From Fusicatenibacter saccharivorans (GTDB lineage Bacteria; Bacillota; Clostridia; Lachnospirales; Lachnospiraceae), in NCBI RefSeq assembly GCF_027667425.1, contig NZ_JAQEGR010000002.1, positions 239,221-303,220 of the forward strand: DNA of 64,000 nt, given 5' to 3'. Position 1 is the stretch's first letter. Each line of letters starts with the position of its first letter. Shown here one piece after another: positions 1 to 7,823 of the stretch. The translations under genes and the position numbers were made by a program. Under the pieces are notes generated by a model. That model was not told the origin of the DNA, did not search any database, and saw nothing but the letters and a program-made list of their open reading frames with translations.

Positions 1-1
1 T

Positions 2-310
2 CTGACCGACGCTGCTATCAAGGGTAAGGTTGACCATCTGGTAGGCCTGAAAGAGAACGTTATCATCGGTAAACCGATCCCGGCCGGTACCGGTATGAAG
101 TGCTACAGCAACATTCATCTGAATACCGACAGCATGATCGAGGAAGAAGAGGACGAGGATCTGATTCTGACCGAAGATCTTGAGGACGATGCTCCGGCAG
201 CTCCGATGGCAGAAGCTCCGGTTGAAGAGCCGTCAGCTGAAGAGGAAGAGCCGATGCTCGACTTCGACTTTGAGGAAATGATTCCGTCAAAGGATGATAC
301 CGAGGAGTAA
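2..310 (+). CDS. rpoC: RNA polymerase beta' subunit, C-terminal end (partial)
   Basis: This is the last 102 codons of the RNA polymerase beta' subunit, cut by the window edge. Reading from base 2 gives a stretch (LTDAAIKGKVDHLVGLKEN) typical of the C-terminal beta' region, followed by the conserved IIGK-IPAGTGM segment. The final ~70 residues are very rich in Asp and Glu, an acidic tail common in clostridial RpoC. The stop is TAA at 308-310. The usual next genes (rpsL, rpsG) do not follow; a structured repeat begins about 20 nt later. The identity is secure although only the tail is visible. Confidence 0.95.
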   Translation: MTDAAIKGKVDHLVGLKENVIIGKPIPAGTGMKCYSNIHLNTDSMIEEEEDEDLILTEDLEDDAPAAPMAEAPVEEPSAEEEEPMLDFDFEEMIPSKDDTEE

Positions 311-329
311 ACCCTTCAACAAATAATAG

Positions 330-498
330 CAAGGATTCTCCCACCTCTATAGGTGGTGAGATGAATTGCAAATAAGAAAGTTAACGGCAGTGGCGGGCGG
401 AGAGAAATCGGTATCCCCCACTGACATGAGGCAAACCACAGTCAGCATTCTGCTGACATGTCAGACTCTGTGAAATTACCGACTGTGGATTGAAACAA
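330..498 (+). repeat. Structured intergenic repeat, copy A (RNA-like element)
   Basis: This 169 bp block is closely matched by a second block at 52767-52932. It opens with a hairpin (tctcccacct...ggtggtgag), then a long-range stem cagtgg/ccactg enclosing a nearly invariant ggagagaaatcggtatcc core. An 8 bp stem ccacagtc/gactgtgg follows, holding an inner hairpin (agca-ttc-tgct) and the conserved catgtcagactc. It ends in ttgaaacaa. It starts 20 nt after the rpoC stop and ends before the hairpin at 527-564, so it probably lies in the rpoC 3' untranslated region. The opening hairpin resembles IS200/IS605 subterminal palindromes, but no transposase gene is present. Confidence 0.75.
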
Positions 499-526
499 GG
501 TTAAAAAATAAATATGTCATTTGTGA

Positions 527-564
527 AAAGCAGAGAATTTTCGGTTCGCCGGGGTCTCTGCTTT
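527..564 (+). terminator. Probable rpoC transcription terminator
   Basis: A perfect 10 bp inverted repeat (aaagcagaga / tctctgcttt) encloses an 18 nt loop. The trailing T-tract is short and interrupted. It lies downstream of the structured repeat and just before the next promoter, which fits an end point for the rpoBC transcript. Confidence 0.55.
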
Positions 565-566
565 CC

Positions 567-595
567 TTGTGTTTTCGGGAGCATTTTGTTACAAT
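567..595 (+). promoter_or_regulatory. Sigma-A-type promoter for the 619-2091 unit
   Basis: A -35 box TTGTGT (567-572), a 17 nt spacer and a -10 box TACAAT (590-595) lie about 25 nt before the first start codon of the small membrane protein gene. Seen by eye only. Confidence 0.55.
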
Positions 596-618
596 GGAGA
601 CAGAAAAGAGGGAAGCCT

Positions 619-855
619 ATGTGGATAAAAAAATTACCTGGCATCGTGGCAAATGCGGCGGTACTGATTCTGGATATATTTGTGATTCTGATGATTGCAG
701 CGCTGTTTCTCCACCAGCAAACGGCGGGAGAGCGTGTGAAAGAGACGATTACGCGTTTTTCCACGACATCGGAGGAGTATTATTCCGAGGGAGAGGCATA
801 CAGCCAGAAGAGCGACCGGGTGCATACGTATGCGGTGAAAGAACAGTCTAAATAA
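619..855 (+). CDS. Small single-pass membrane protein, unknown function
   Basis: This 78-residue protein has a short basic N terminus (MWIKKLP), one hydrophobic segment at about residues 8-28, and a polar tail with Ser, Thr, Glu and Tyr. I chose the ATG at 619 because an AGAGGGA ribosome binding site lies just upstream. A longer reading from 514 would place the start inside the terminator and promoter region. It lies 21 nt before the larger membrane-anchored gene at 877 and the two probably form one transcript, so they may act together at the cell surface. I recognise no family. Confidence 0.65.
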   Translation: MWIKKLPGIVANAAVLILDIFVILMIAALFLHQQTAGERVKETITRFSTTSEEYYSEGEAYSQKSDRVHTYAVKEQSK

Positions 856-876
856 GAGGAAAAGATGAGGTAAACT

Positions 877-2091
877 ATGCTCCAGAAGTGGAAAAGAAAA
901 GGAAAAAGATTCCGCCATGTGGAAAAAGACGGAGAAGAGACGACGGAGCTTTCTGTGAAAATACGGGCGGCAAAATTTCGTGATCTGCCGATGAGTCTGC
1001 GGATTCTGATCGTGAATCTCAGTCTGTTTCTGATTCTGTGCGCCGTATTTTTTATGGCAGGCGCGTATCTGTATGCGCCGCAGGCGGCAGGACGGAATTA
1101 TGTGGAAGCATGCCTGGCAGGAGACTGGAACAGTGCATACGATGTATGCCAGTTCCCGGACAGCACGTTTCTGTCGCGGAAGAACTACGTCAATGCAATG
1201 ACCTGGAAAGCAAAACAGGACGGCACTGACGGGCAGGAAACACCGGAGATCAAGAGCTTTTTCATGCGCAGAAAACAGAATCTTGAGACCGGGGAAAACA
1301 GGATTTATACTGTGCGGTACACGTTAAAAGGCATGAGCGACTCGCAGGAAGAAACATTGGAGATCGCCGTCGGGGATACCGTAAAATGGAACTTCAAAGA
1401 GTGGTACGTTGTGCCGAAAGACAGCTGCGTGACGGATGTCGAAATCACCGTCCCGGCGGATGCCTCGTTCTATCTGGACGGCGTGCAGGTCGGGAAAAAG
1501 TATTTAAAAGAGACAGCAGATAACGTCAGCATCTACAAAATCCCGTATCTCTTCCTCGGCGGCCACACCATTGAACTGACCGAAAAACAGAAAGACCCAT
1601 ACCGCGAGATCGTCCTCGTGCAGGACAACAGCAGCATGGAATTCCTGCCGGATTTAAAACTCAACGATTCCACCGGCAAAACCATCGCCGACCGCGCAGA
1701 AGAGTCCCTGGACAAGGTATTCACAGCCGCAGCCGCCGGAAAATCCTTCAGCACCATCAAAAATGAATTTTCCGCCGACACCGCCGTACAGAAAACCGCC
1801 AAAGAACAGTACCAGCAGCTCTGCGATGCCTACCTGAACAGCGACACCAACACCGGAATCACCAGCATCACCGTGAGCAGCGTCTCCACAACCGTAACCA
1901 ACGAATCCAACCAGATGAAGATCGAAACCAACGTGACCGCTGCGATCGAGCGACGAACCCGTTTCCTCCATTTCTTCCGCAAAACCAAAATAGAGACCGT
2001 CACCTGGAAACTCGAGTCCGTTGTGACGCTGGAAAACGAAAAATGGGTGATGGGCAGCGATTTCCTGACTAAAATAGGACATGAGGCATAA
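877..2091 (+). CDS. Membrane-anchored protein with PEGA-like and NTF2-like regions (TcaA-like architecture)
   Basis: A 404-residue protein. It has a basic cytoplasmic N terminus of about 45 residues, one membrane segment (about 48-68, rich in L, F, I and A), and a large extracellular part. Residues ~75-180 look like an NTF2-like domain ending in a W-x-F-x-x-W region. Residues ~190-240 contain a short beta-rich PEGA-like unit (ADASFYLDGVQVGKKYL). A final ~130 residues could form a second NTF2-like fold. This order resembles TcaA-type envelope proteins of Firmicutes, though the usual N-terminal zinc ribbon is missing. A role in cell envelope maintenance is inference from architecture. The ATG at 877 has a GAGG-type site seven bases upstream. 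Confidence 0.6.
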   Translation: MLQKWKRKGKRFRHVEKDGEETTELSVKIRAAKFRDLPMSLRILIVNLSLFLILCAVFFMAGAYLYAPQAAGRNYVEACLAGDWNSAYDVCQFPDSTFLSRKNYVNAMTWKAKQDGTDGQETPEIKSFFMRRKQNLETGENRIYTVRYTLKGMSDSQEETLEIAVGDTVKWNFKEWYVVPKDSCVTDVEITVPADASFYLDGVQVGKKYLKETADNVSIYKIPYLFLGGHTIELTEKQKDPYREIVLVQDNSSMEFLPDLKLNDSTGKTIADRAEESLDKVFTAAAAGKSFSTIKNEFSADTAVQKTAKEQYQQLCDAYLNSDTNTGITSITVSSVSTTVTNESNQMKIETNVTAAIERRTRFLHFFRKTKIETVTWKLESVVTLENEKWVMGSDFLTKIGHEA

Positions 2092-2124
2092 GGTGTTTGC
2101 TTCCGTTGTTCTGGCAACGTTAAA

Positions 2125-2290
2125 ACTTTGCAGTTACTCTTAAGCAGAGAGGATAATCAGGCTGGACAGGTGAAAGACCTGTGATTTGGTGGCAAAGCAC
2201 CAGAAAGAAACCAGGTTTTTTAAAAGAGAGTGACAAAGAGTGATTTTGTATCCGCTTTTACCATGGGTGCAGAGTCACTCTTTTTTTGTG
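2125..2290 (+). promoter_or_regulatory. Structured RNA segment ending in an intrinsic terminator with two alternative left arms
   Basis: Clustered hairpins lie between the membrane-protein gene and the deacetylase. A probable three-way junction is closed by ctgg/ccag and carries acaggt-gaaag-acctgt and ggtg-gcaaag-cacc hairpins. It is followed by a terminator whose right arm (2274-2283, then seven Ts) can pair with either of two adjacent left arms, agagtgac (2227-2234) or aaagagtga (2235-2243). It could simply end the upstream transcript. The mapped promoter at 2355-2383 lies after it, so control of the deacetylase would need a promoter further upstream. I could not match it to a riboswitch class. 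Confidence 0.4.
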
Positions 2291-2354
2291 ACAAGATGTT
2301 AAGAAACGATAAACATTAATTTACCAGAAGTGGAAAAATGTAAGAATTTGTGCC

Positions 2355-2383
2355 TTGCATCTTAGGTCAGATCACGTTATGAT
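2355..2383 (+). promoter_or_regulatory. Sigma-A-type promoter for the polysaccharide deacetylase
   Basis: TTGCAT (2355-2360), a 17 nt spacer and TATGAT (2378-2383). It lies about 90 nt before the start codon, downstream of the terminator ending near 2287. Confidence 0.7.
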
Positions 2384-2471
2384 AGTAAGTAGAAAAATGT
2401 CGAAAAACGTTTGTGTTACGATGGAAGAAAGTTCCGCAAAGGGGCGGGACGATGGAGTATAAACAGATCAT

Positions 2472-3563
2472 ATGGAAAGAAAATCATTGAAACAGAGAAG
2501 AAAGCAGATGCGCCGCAGACAGATGATGCAGAAAGTATCACGGATTTCCCTGTGTGTGGTAATCGGCCTTCTTTTTCTTGCGCTTATCTGGAAATTTGCG
2601 GGAGCGCAGCTTGCGAAAAAAGGAATTGTACTGAGTAATGACACAGCCGCAAAGACGGTGAGCGAGACGGCGCCGGAGGCGGAGGACGGATCGGGAAATG
2701 CGGGAATTAAGAAGCTTGCGGAGACCACGCCGCCGAATGAGACGCCGGGATGGCAGTACAGCTCGTCGGGCTGGTGGTACGCAACGGATGCCACAACGTA
2801 CTACGTCAACGGCTGGGCAGATATCGACGGAAACCAGTACCATTTTGATTCCAATGGTTACATGGCGACCGGCTGGAAAGCGATCGGCGGAAAAGGCTGT
2901 TACTTTGATGACCAGGGTGTTTACCAGCCAGACCGCAACGGCTCGATGATGGTAGCCCTGACCTTTGATGACGGCCCAGGCGTCTATACCAGCACGCTTC
3001 TCGATACGCTGGAGCAGTACGGGGCACAGGCGACGTTCTTTATGCTCGGCAGCAATGTGGAAAAATACGGTGCAGATGTGATCCCGCGCATGGCGGCGAT
3101 CGGCTGTGAGCTTGGAAACCACTCCTATGCGCATCCGAATATGAAAGAACTGAGCACCGACGACGGCCTTGCCCAGTTCCAGATGACGGATGATCTGATC
3201 GCCCAGTACAACAACGGACAGGGTGCAACTGTCATCCGTTTCCCGTATGGAAACAGCACCGATGAACTGCTCGCATCTATCGGCCGCCCGAGCATCATGT
3301 GGGATGTCGATACCCTGGACTGGCAGACAAAAAATGTACAGGCAAACATCAGCGCCGTTCTCGACAGTGTAAGCCCGGGAGACATTATCCTGATGCATGA
3401 TATCCACGAGACGACCGTAGAATCGTGTGCAACGATCGTGCCGGAGCTGATCAACCGCGGGTATGAGCTTGTCACGATTCATACTCTTGCAGCGGCAAAC
3501 GGCGTGGATCTTGCAGCGGGAGAGACGTATTACGGCTTCCATGGCGGAACGACAAACGAATAG
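2472..3563 (+). CDS. Polysaccharide deacetylase (NodB domain) with cell-wall-binding repeats
   Basis: A 363-residue surface enzyme predicted to remove acetyl groups from an N-acetylated polysaccharide, probably peptidoglycan. It has a basic N terminus, one membrane anchor (about residues 26-44), and aromatic/Gly choline-binding-type repeats (about 98-155: WQYSSSGWWYA, GWKAIGGKGCYF). A NodB catalytic domain follows. Catalytic motifs are intact: TFDDGP (164-169; the two Asp are base and metal ligand), HxxxH (H217, H221), RFPYG (R256 onward), the WDVDTLDW segment, and LMHD with catalytic His309. The ribosome binding site is weak (GGAG about 14 nt upstream), so a later ATG (codon 13 or 18) is possible. 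It stands alone, with its own promoter and a shared terminator. Confidence 0.9.
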   Translation: MERKSLKQRRKQMRRRQMMQKVSRISLCVVIGLLFLALIWKFAGAQLAKKGIVLSNDTAAKTVSETAPEAEDGSGNAGIKKLAETTPPNETPGWQYSSSGWWYATDATTYYVNGWADIDGNQYHFDSNGYMATGWKAIGGKGCYFDDQGVYQPDRNGSMMVALTFDDGPGVYTSTLLDTLEQYGAQATFFMLGSNVEKYGADVIPRMAAIGCELGNHSYAHPNMKELSTDDGLAQFQMTDDLIAQYNNGQGATVIRFPYGNSTDELLASIGRPSIMWDVDTLDWQTKNVQANISAVLDSVSPGDIILMHDIHETTVESCATIVPELINRGYELVTIHTLAAANGVDLAAGETYYGFHGGTTNE

Positions 3564-3585
3564 AAAACAGAATAGAAAAACGACA

Positions 3586-3632
3586 AAGAACCGCCGGTTT
3601 ACTCTCAAATCAAGAGTGAACCGGCGGTTCTT
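3586..3632. terminator. Bidirectional terminator between deacetylase and typA
   Basis: A near-perfect long hairpin (agaaccgccggtt...aaccggcggttct) lies between two convergent genes, with A-rich sequence on one side and T-rich on the other, so it can serve both strands. Confidence 0.8.
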
Positions 3633-3650
3633 ATGTCATTTTATGAAAAT

Positions 3651-5480
3651 TTATTTCATTGCCGCTCTCTTACGAAGTCTGGAATCCAGCTCTTTCTTAC
3701 GGATACGTAAGGAAACCGGAGTAACCTCAAGAAGCTCGTCCTTGTCGATGAAGTCCAGAGCCTGCTCCAGGGAAAGGATTCTCGGCGGAGTCAGACGCAG
3801 TGCCTCGTCGGAAGAAGAAGTACGGGTGTTGGTCAGGTGCTTCGTCTTGCAGACGTTCAGCTCGATATCCTCAGCCTTACCGTTCTGTCCGATAACCATA
3901 CCGGCGTAAACCTTCTCGCCAGGTCCGATGAACAGAGTACCGCGCTCCTGTGCGGAGTACAGACCGTAGGTAACGGACTCGCCTGCCTCGAAAGCAATCA
4001 GGGAACCCTGTTTGCGGTATTCAATGTCGCCCTTGTACGGTGCGTAATCTTCAAACTCGGTGTTCAGGATACCAGTTCCTTTGGTGGAGGTCATGAAGAT
4101 TCCACGGAAACCAATCAGGCCTCGTGCCGGGATTTCGAACTCCAGACGGGTGGAACCATCGCTTGCGCGGCTCATGCCGTGAAGCTCGCCTTTACGCTCG
4201 CTGAGGAGCTGGATGACAGTACCGGAGAACTCGTCCGGAACGTCAACGTATGCGATTTCCATTGGCTCGAGTTTGCGTCCGCGCTCGTCCTCTTTGTAGA
4301 TAACCTCTGCCTTACTTACTGCGAACTCATATCCCTCACGGCGCATGTTTTCGATCAGGACGGACAGATGCAGCTCACCACGGCCGGAAACCTTGAAGCA
4401 GTCTGCGGAATCAGTCTCCTCGACGCGGAGAGAAACGTCAGTGTTCAGCTCACGCATCAGACGGTCACGCAGGTGGCGGGAAGTTACGTATTTACCTTCT
4501 TTACCGGCCAGCGGGCTGTCGTTTACGATGAAGTTCATGGAAATAGTCGGCTCGGAGATTTTCTGGAACGGGATGGAAACCGGGTTGTCCAGATCGCCGC
4601 AGAGAGTATCTCCGATGTGGATATCCGGGATACCGGAAACAGCAACGATAGAACCGATGCCTGCCTCAGTAACCTCTACTTTTTTCAGTCCGTCAAATTC
4701 ATACAGTTTGCTGACCTTTACTTTTTTCTTCTTGGTCAGATCGTGGTGGTTGACCAGCATAACGTCCTGGTTCACGCGGATCGTTCCGTTTTCAACTTTG
4801 CCGACACCGATACGTCCAACGTATTCGTTGTAGTCGATGGTACTGATCAGAAGCTGTGTGCCAGCTTCCGGATCGCCGGTCGGAGCCGGGATGTATTTCA
4901 GAATGGTCTCGAACAGAGGTGTCATATCCTTCGGGGTGTCGTTCAGATCGAGTACTGCATGACCCATCTTTGCGGATGCGTACAGAAACGGACAGTCAAG
5001 CTGTTCGTCAGATGCATCGAGGTCCATCAGAAGCTCGAGCACTTCGTCGATAACTTCGTCCGGGCGTGCCTCCGGGCGGTCGATTTTGTTGATGCAGACG
5101 ATAACGGAAAGATTCAGCTCAAGTGCTTTTTTCAGCACGAATTTGGTCTGCGGCATAGCGCCCTCGAATGCGTCTACAACCAGAATAACGCCGTCTACCA
5201 TTTTCAGAACTCGCTCAACCTCGCCGCCGAAGTCCGCATGGCCTGGGGTGTCGATGATGTTGATTTTCGTTCCCTTGTAGTAAACTGCTGTATTTTTGGA
5301 AAGAATGGTGATTCCACGCTCACGCTCGATATCGTTCGAGTCCATGACACGTTCCTGAACCTCCTGATTGGCACGGAAAACGCCGCTCTGTTTCAGAAGC
5401 TCGTCTACCAGTGTAGTTTTACCATGATCGACATGGGCGATGATGGCAACGTTTCTTACATCTTCTCTCGTTGTTTTCAT
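3651..5480 (-). CDS. typA: Ribosome-associated translational GTPase TypA/BipA
   Basis: A 609-residue elongation-factor-like GTPase that binds the ribosome and helps 50S assembly and growth under stress (family knowledge). The G1 motif AHVDHGKTTL is near residue 15, followed by the switch region with RGITI, DTPGHADF and NKIDRPEAR. EF-G-like domains III and V and the TypA-specific C-terminal domain follow, ending in RKRAAMK. I chose the ATG at 5480 (MKTTREDVRN) because it has a good AGGAAGAGGAA site and matches family starts. The reading open to 5522 would add 14 residues. It is a single gene with its own promoter and terminator. Confidence 0.97.
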   Translation of the reverse strand: MKTTREDVRNVAIIAHVDHGKTTLVDELLKQSGVFRANQEVQERVMDSNDIERERGITILSKNTAVYYKGTKINIIDTPGHADFGGEVERVLKMVDGVILVVDAFEGAMPQTKFVLKKALELNLSVIVCINKIDRPEARPDEVIDEVLELLMDLDASDEQLDCPFLYASAKMGHAVLDLNDTPKDMTPLFETILKYIPAPTGDPEAGTQLLISTIDYNEYVGRIGVGKVENGTIRVNQDVMLVNHHDLTKKKKVKVSKLYEFDGLKKVEVTEAGIGSIVAVSGIPDIHIGDTLCGDLDNPVSIPFQKISEPTISMNFIVNDSPLAGKEGKYVTSRHLRDRLMRELNTDVSLRVEETDSADCFKVSGRGELHLSVLIENMRREGYEFAVSKAEVIYKEDERGRKLEPMEIAYVDVPDEFSGTVIQLLSERKGELHGMSRASDGSTRLEFEIPARGLIGFRGIFMTSTKGTGILNTEFEDYAPYKGDIEYRKQGSLIAFEAGESVTYGLYSAQERGTLFIGPGEKVYAGMVIGQNGKAEDIELNVCKTKHLTNTRTSSSDEALRLTPPRILSLEQALDFIDKDELLEVTPVSLRIRKKELDSRLRKRAAMK

Positions 5481-5618
5481 TTCTTCATTCCTCTTCCTAT
5501 GGGTTGACCCTGCCGGGTTCAATTTTTCAAAATTTCAAGCCGGCCGGGAATGTTTATCACAGCACAAAGGCAGGTGCCTTGCCGTTTTGTCTCTGCTGGA
5601 TGCCTGCCTATCTGAACT

Positions 5619-5647
5619 ATTATAGCACAGAACAGAGAAAAAAAACA
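5619..5647 (-). promoter_or_regulatory. Extended -10 promoter for typA
   Basis: On the minus strand TG-C-TATAAT occupies 5627-5619, a perfect -10 box with an extended TG motif. The -35 is weak (TGTTTT, 5647-5642, 17 nt spacing). The transcript would have a leader of roughly 130 nt before the typA ATG. Confidence 0.65.
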
Positions 5648-5885
5648 GGGAAGATGTGACATTTTTTGTATTGCAATGGTAGAAAATACGAAGCATGTGG
5701 TGCGGTTTTTACAGAAACATATACAAAAAATTGGGCAGAATGCTGATTTGAATAGAAATAAAAAAATCTGGAAAAAAGTGGTTCTGAAAAAGAAATGTGG
5801 TTCATACATTAGGATTATAGATCAGCAAAGTACCGATCAGAAATCAATATTCAGAAAGAAAAGACAAAGGAAGGGGATTTTCATT

Positions 5886-6515
5886 ATGGCAGACAAGATG
5901 ATTGAAAACAATCAGGTGGTTATCATGGGAGAGATTGTCTCCCCGTTTACATTCAGCCATCAGGTATTCGGAGAGGGCTTTTACCTCGTCGATGTGATGG
6001 TCAAGCGGTTGAGTGAATCGCAGGACATCATTCCGGTGATGGTCTCCGAGCGGCTGGTGGACGTATCACAGGATTACCAGGGTGAGTGGATCTGCATCAG
6101 CGGTCAGTTCCGGTCCTACAACCGCCACGAGGAGAAGAAGAACCGTCTGGTACTCTCCGTATTTGCGCGGGAATTAAGTTTCGTGGAGGAAGAGGACGAT
6201 TCCGTCAAATCCAACCAGATTTACCTCGATGGATACATATGTAAACCGCCGGTCTACCGGAAAACACCTCTGGGAAGAGAGATCGCCGACCTTCTGATCG
6301 CGGTCAACCGTCCGTATGGAAAATCAGATTATATCCCGTGCATCTGCTGGGGACGGAATGCGCGGTATGCCTCTGCGTTTGCCGTGGGCGGCCACGTTCT
6401 CATCTGGGGACGGATCCAGAGCCGGGAATATATGAAGCGGCTGAGCGAGACGGAAATGGAAAAGCGGACCGCATATGAGGTTTCGGTGAGCAAGCTGGAA
6501 TATAGTGAGAGTTAA
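5886..6515 (+). CDS. Single-stranded DNA-binding (OB-fold) family protein
   Basis: A 209-residue protein with two apparent OB-fold segments. The second (residues ~115-205) has a pattern familiar from SSB-like proteins: an IYLDGYICKPPVYRKTPLGR strand-turn, then ADLLIAVNRPYGKSDYIPCICWGRNA and a short GRIQSREY strand. It lacks the acidic-aromatic tail (DDIPF-like) of housekeeping SSB, so it is probably an accessory or divergent paralog. I chose the ATG at 5886 because GGAAGGGGA lies 8-16 nt upstream; the reading from 5676 is open but unsupported. The 405 bases back to the typA start hold the typA promoter and A/T-rich sequence with no other gene that I can support. Confidence 0.75.
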   Translation: MADKMIENNQVVIMGEIVSPFTFSHQVFGEGFYLVDVMVKRLSESQDIIPVMVSERLVDVSQDYQGEWICISGQFRSYNRHEEKKNRLVLSVFARELSFVEEEDDSVKSNQIYLDGYICKPPVYRKTPLGREIADLLIAVNRPYGKSDYIPCICWGRNARYASAFAVGGHVLIWGRIQSREYMKRLSETEMEKRTAYEVSVSKLEYSES

Positions 6516-6529
6516 AGCGCGATCCGCTG

Positions 6530-6558
6530 TTGACAAGAAAATTTAATGATGCTATAGT
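6530..6558 (+). promoter_or_regulatory. Promoter for the lysine-riboswitch dapAB unit
   Basis: TTGACA (6530-6535), a 17 nt spacer and TATAGT (6553-6558), immediately before the L-box aptamer. Confidence 0.85.
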
Positions 6559-6570
6559 AAAAGCAGAACT

Positions 6571-6807
6571 GAAGTGGATAGAGGTCGCATTACTTCAAGA
6601 GTACCTTTTCGGATGCCTCAGCAGCAAAAGAAGAAGAGGAAAAGGGAAGAATGCCGAAGGACATCCGGCGCTGAACCGGTATGCTCCTGGGCGCAGGTTG
6701 AAAAAATCTGCGACTGTCATCGAGAGATGGAGAGCTATCTGATCATAGATACTGCGTATGTGTGAATTTGGAGGCGATCTTATCTGGGATGAGGCGCCTC
6801 TTTTTTT
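6571..6807 (+). ncRNA. Lysine riboswitch (L box) with intrinsic terminator
   Basis: The conserved L-box landmarks occur in the right order: GATAGAGG-TCGCA (about 6577-6590), CAAGAGTA (6596-6603), AAGGGAAGA (6642-6650) followed by GCCGAAGG (6653-6660), and a closing CTATCTGATC arm (6736-6745). An expression platform follows with a terminator, gaggcg...cgcctc plus seven Ts (6771-6807). In this class lysine binding favours the terminator, so dapA and dapB should be expressed when lysine is scarce. The class is an established match by motif; the off-switch direction is inferred from the terminator. Confidence 0.93.
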
Positions 6808-6897
6808 AAACGGAAAGTGAAATTTTCCGTGGGAGATAAGCTCCGGCGACTGATTTCTTATGGTTTTATCTGACACAACATACAGGAGGAAAAGAGA

Positions 6898-7788
6898 ATG
6901 TCTATTTTTAAAGGTGCAGCTGTTGCAATTATCACACCGATGACCGAAACACAGGAAGTGAATTACGAAAAACTCGGAGAACTGATTGAGGAGCAGATCG
7001 CCGGCGGAACTGACGCCATCGTTATCTGCGGAACCACCGGTGAGGCTTCGACCCTGTCCCATGAGGAGCATCTGGATGCCATCAAATATACCGTGGAAAA
7101 AGTAAATCACAGAATCCCGGTAATTGCAGGAACCGGCTCCAACAGCACGGAGACAGCAATTTATCTGTCTCAGGAAGCAGAAAAATACGGCGTGGACGGA
7201 CTTCTTCTCGTTTCTCCGTATTACAATAAAGCAACACAGAAGGGCCTGATTGCACACTTTACCGCAATCGCAGACAGCGTCAAAGTGCCGGTCATCCTTT
7301 ACAACATTCAGGGCAGAACCGGCGTAAACATTGCACCGGAAACGATCGTCTATCTGTTCAACAACGTTGAGAATATCGTTGCAGTCAAAGAGGCTTCCGG
7401 AAACATTTCCCAGGTCGCAAAAATTATGCAGCTGACCGATGGAAAGATCGATCTGTACTCCGGAAACGACGATCAGGTTGTGCCGATCCTTTCCCTTGGC
7501 GGAAGCGGTGTAATCTCCGTTCTTTCCAACGTAGCACCGCGTGAGACCCACGACATGGTACAGAAATTCCTCGACGGCGATGTGGCCGGATCCAGAGAAA
7601 TCCAGCTGAGAGCACTGCCGCTCATCGATGCGCTGTTCTGCGAAGTAAACCCGATTCCGGTAAAAGCAGCGCTGAACCTGATGGGCAAAGAGGTTGGACC
7701 GCTTCGTCTGCCGCTGACCGAGATGGAGCCGCAGAACCAGGAGCGCCTGGCAAAGGCTATGAAAGATTTTGGAATCAAACTGGCTTAA
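6898..7788 (+). CDS. dapA: 4-hydroxy-tetrahydrodipicolinate synthase
   Basis: A 296-residue TIM-barrel aldolase that condenses pyruvate with aspartate semialdehyde, the first committed step to diaminopimelate and lysine. GTTGEA is at about residues 45-50 and the YNIQGRTG segment near 133-140. The Schiff-base lysine is in VAVKEASG (Lys164). Length matches the family. The start has a strong AGGAGG site. It lies directly under the lysine riboswitch and 35 nt before dapB, so both are probably lysine-repressed. DAP is needed for the cell wall as well as for lysine. Confidence 0.97.
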   Translation: MSIFKGAAVAIITPMTETQEVNYEKLGELIEEQIAGGTDAIVICGTTGEASTLSHEEHLDAIKYTVEKVNHRIPVIAGTGSNSTETAIYLSQEAEKYGVDGLLLVSPYYNKATQKGLIAHFTAIADSVKVPVILYNIQGRTGVNIAPETIVYLFNNVENIVAVKEASGNISQVAKIMQLTDGKIDLYSGNDDQVVPILSLGGSGVISVLSNVAPRETHDMVQKFLDGDVAGSREIQLRALPLIDALFCEVNPIPVKAALNLMGKEVGPLRLPLTEMEPQNQERLAKAMKDFGIKLA

Positions 7789-7823
7789 GTTAAGAATACA
7801 CGAAGTAAAGAAGGAAAAAGACA

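Noticed and set aside
481..498. Sequence gattgaaac, as at the end of many CRISPR repeats
   Set aside because: It occurs once per structured element with no array of spacers; it belongs to the two-copy element.
330..498. Calling the two-copy element a HEARO/IscB omega RNA
   Set aside because: No IscB gene or its remains are adjacent, and the primary sequence did not match the IscB RNA that I remember. Kept only as one possibility.
2125..2220. c-di-GMP-I, c-di-AMP or cobalamin riboswitch upstream of the deacetylase
   Set aside because: The short GCAAAGC match and GGTGAAA string are not enough: the paired receptor and conserved cores of those classes are absent.
2538..3608. 356-codon minus-strand frame over the deacetylase
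   Set aside because: Antisense shadow; it starts in the bidirectional terminator and has no domain.
3837..5507. 556-codon open frame on the plus strand opposite typA
   Set aside because: It is the antisense shadow of typA, with biased composition (many Val, Asp, Cys), no ribosome binding site and no family match.
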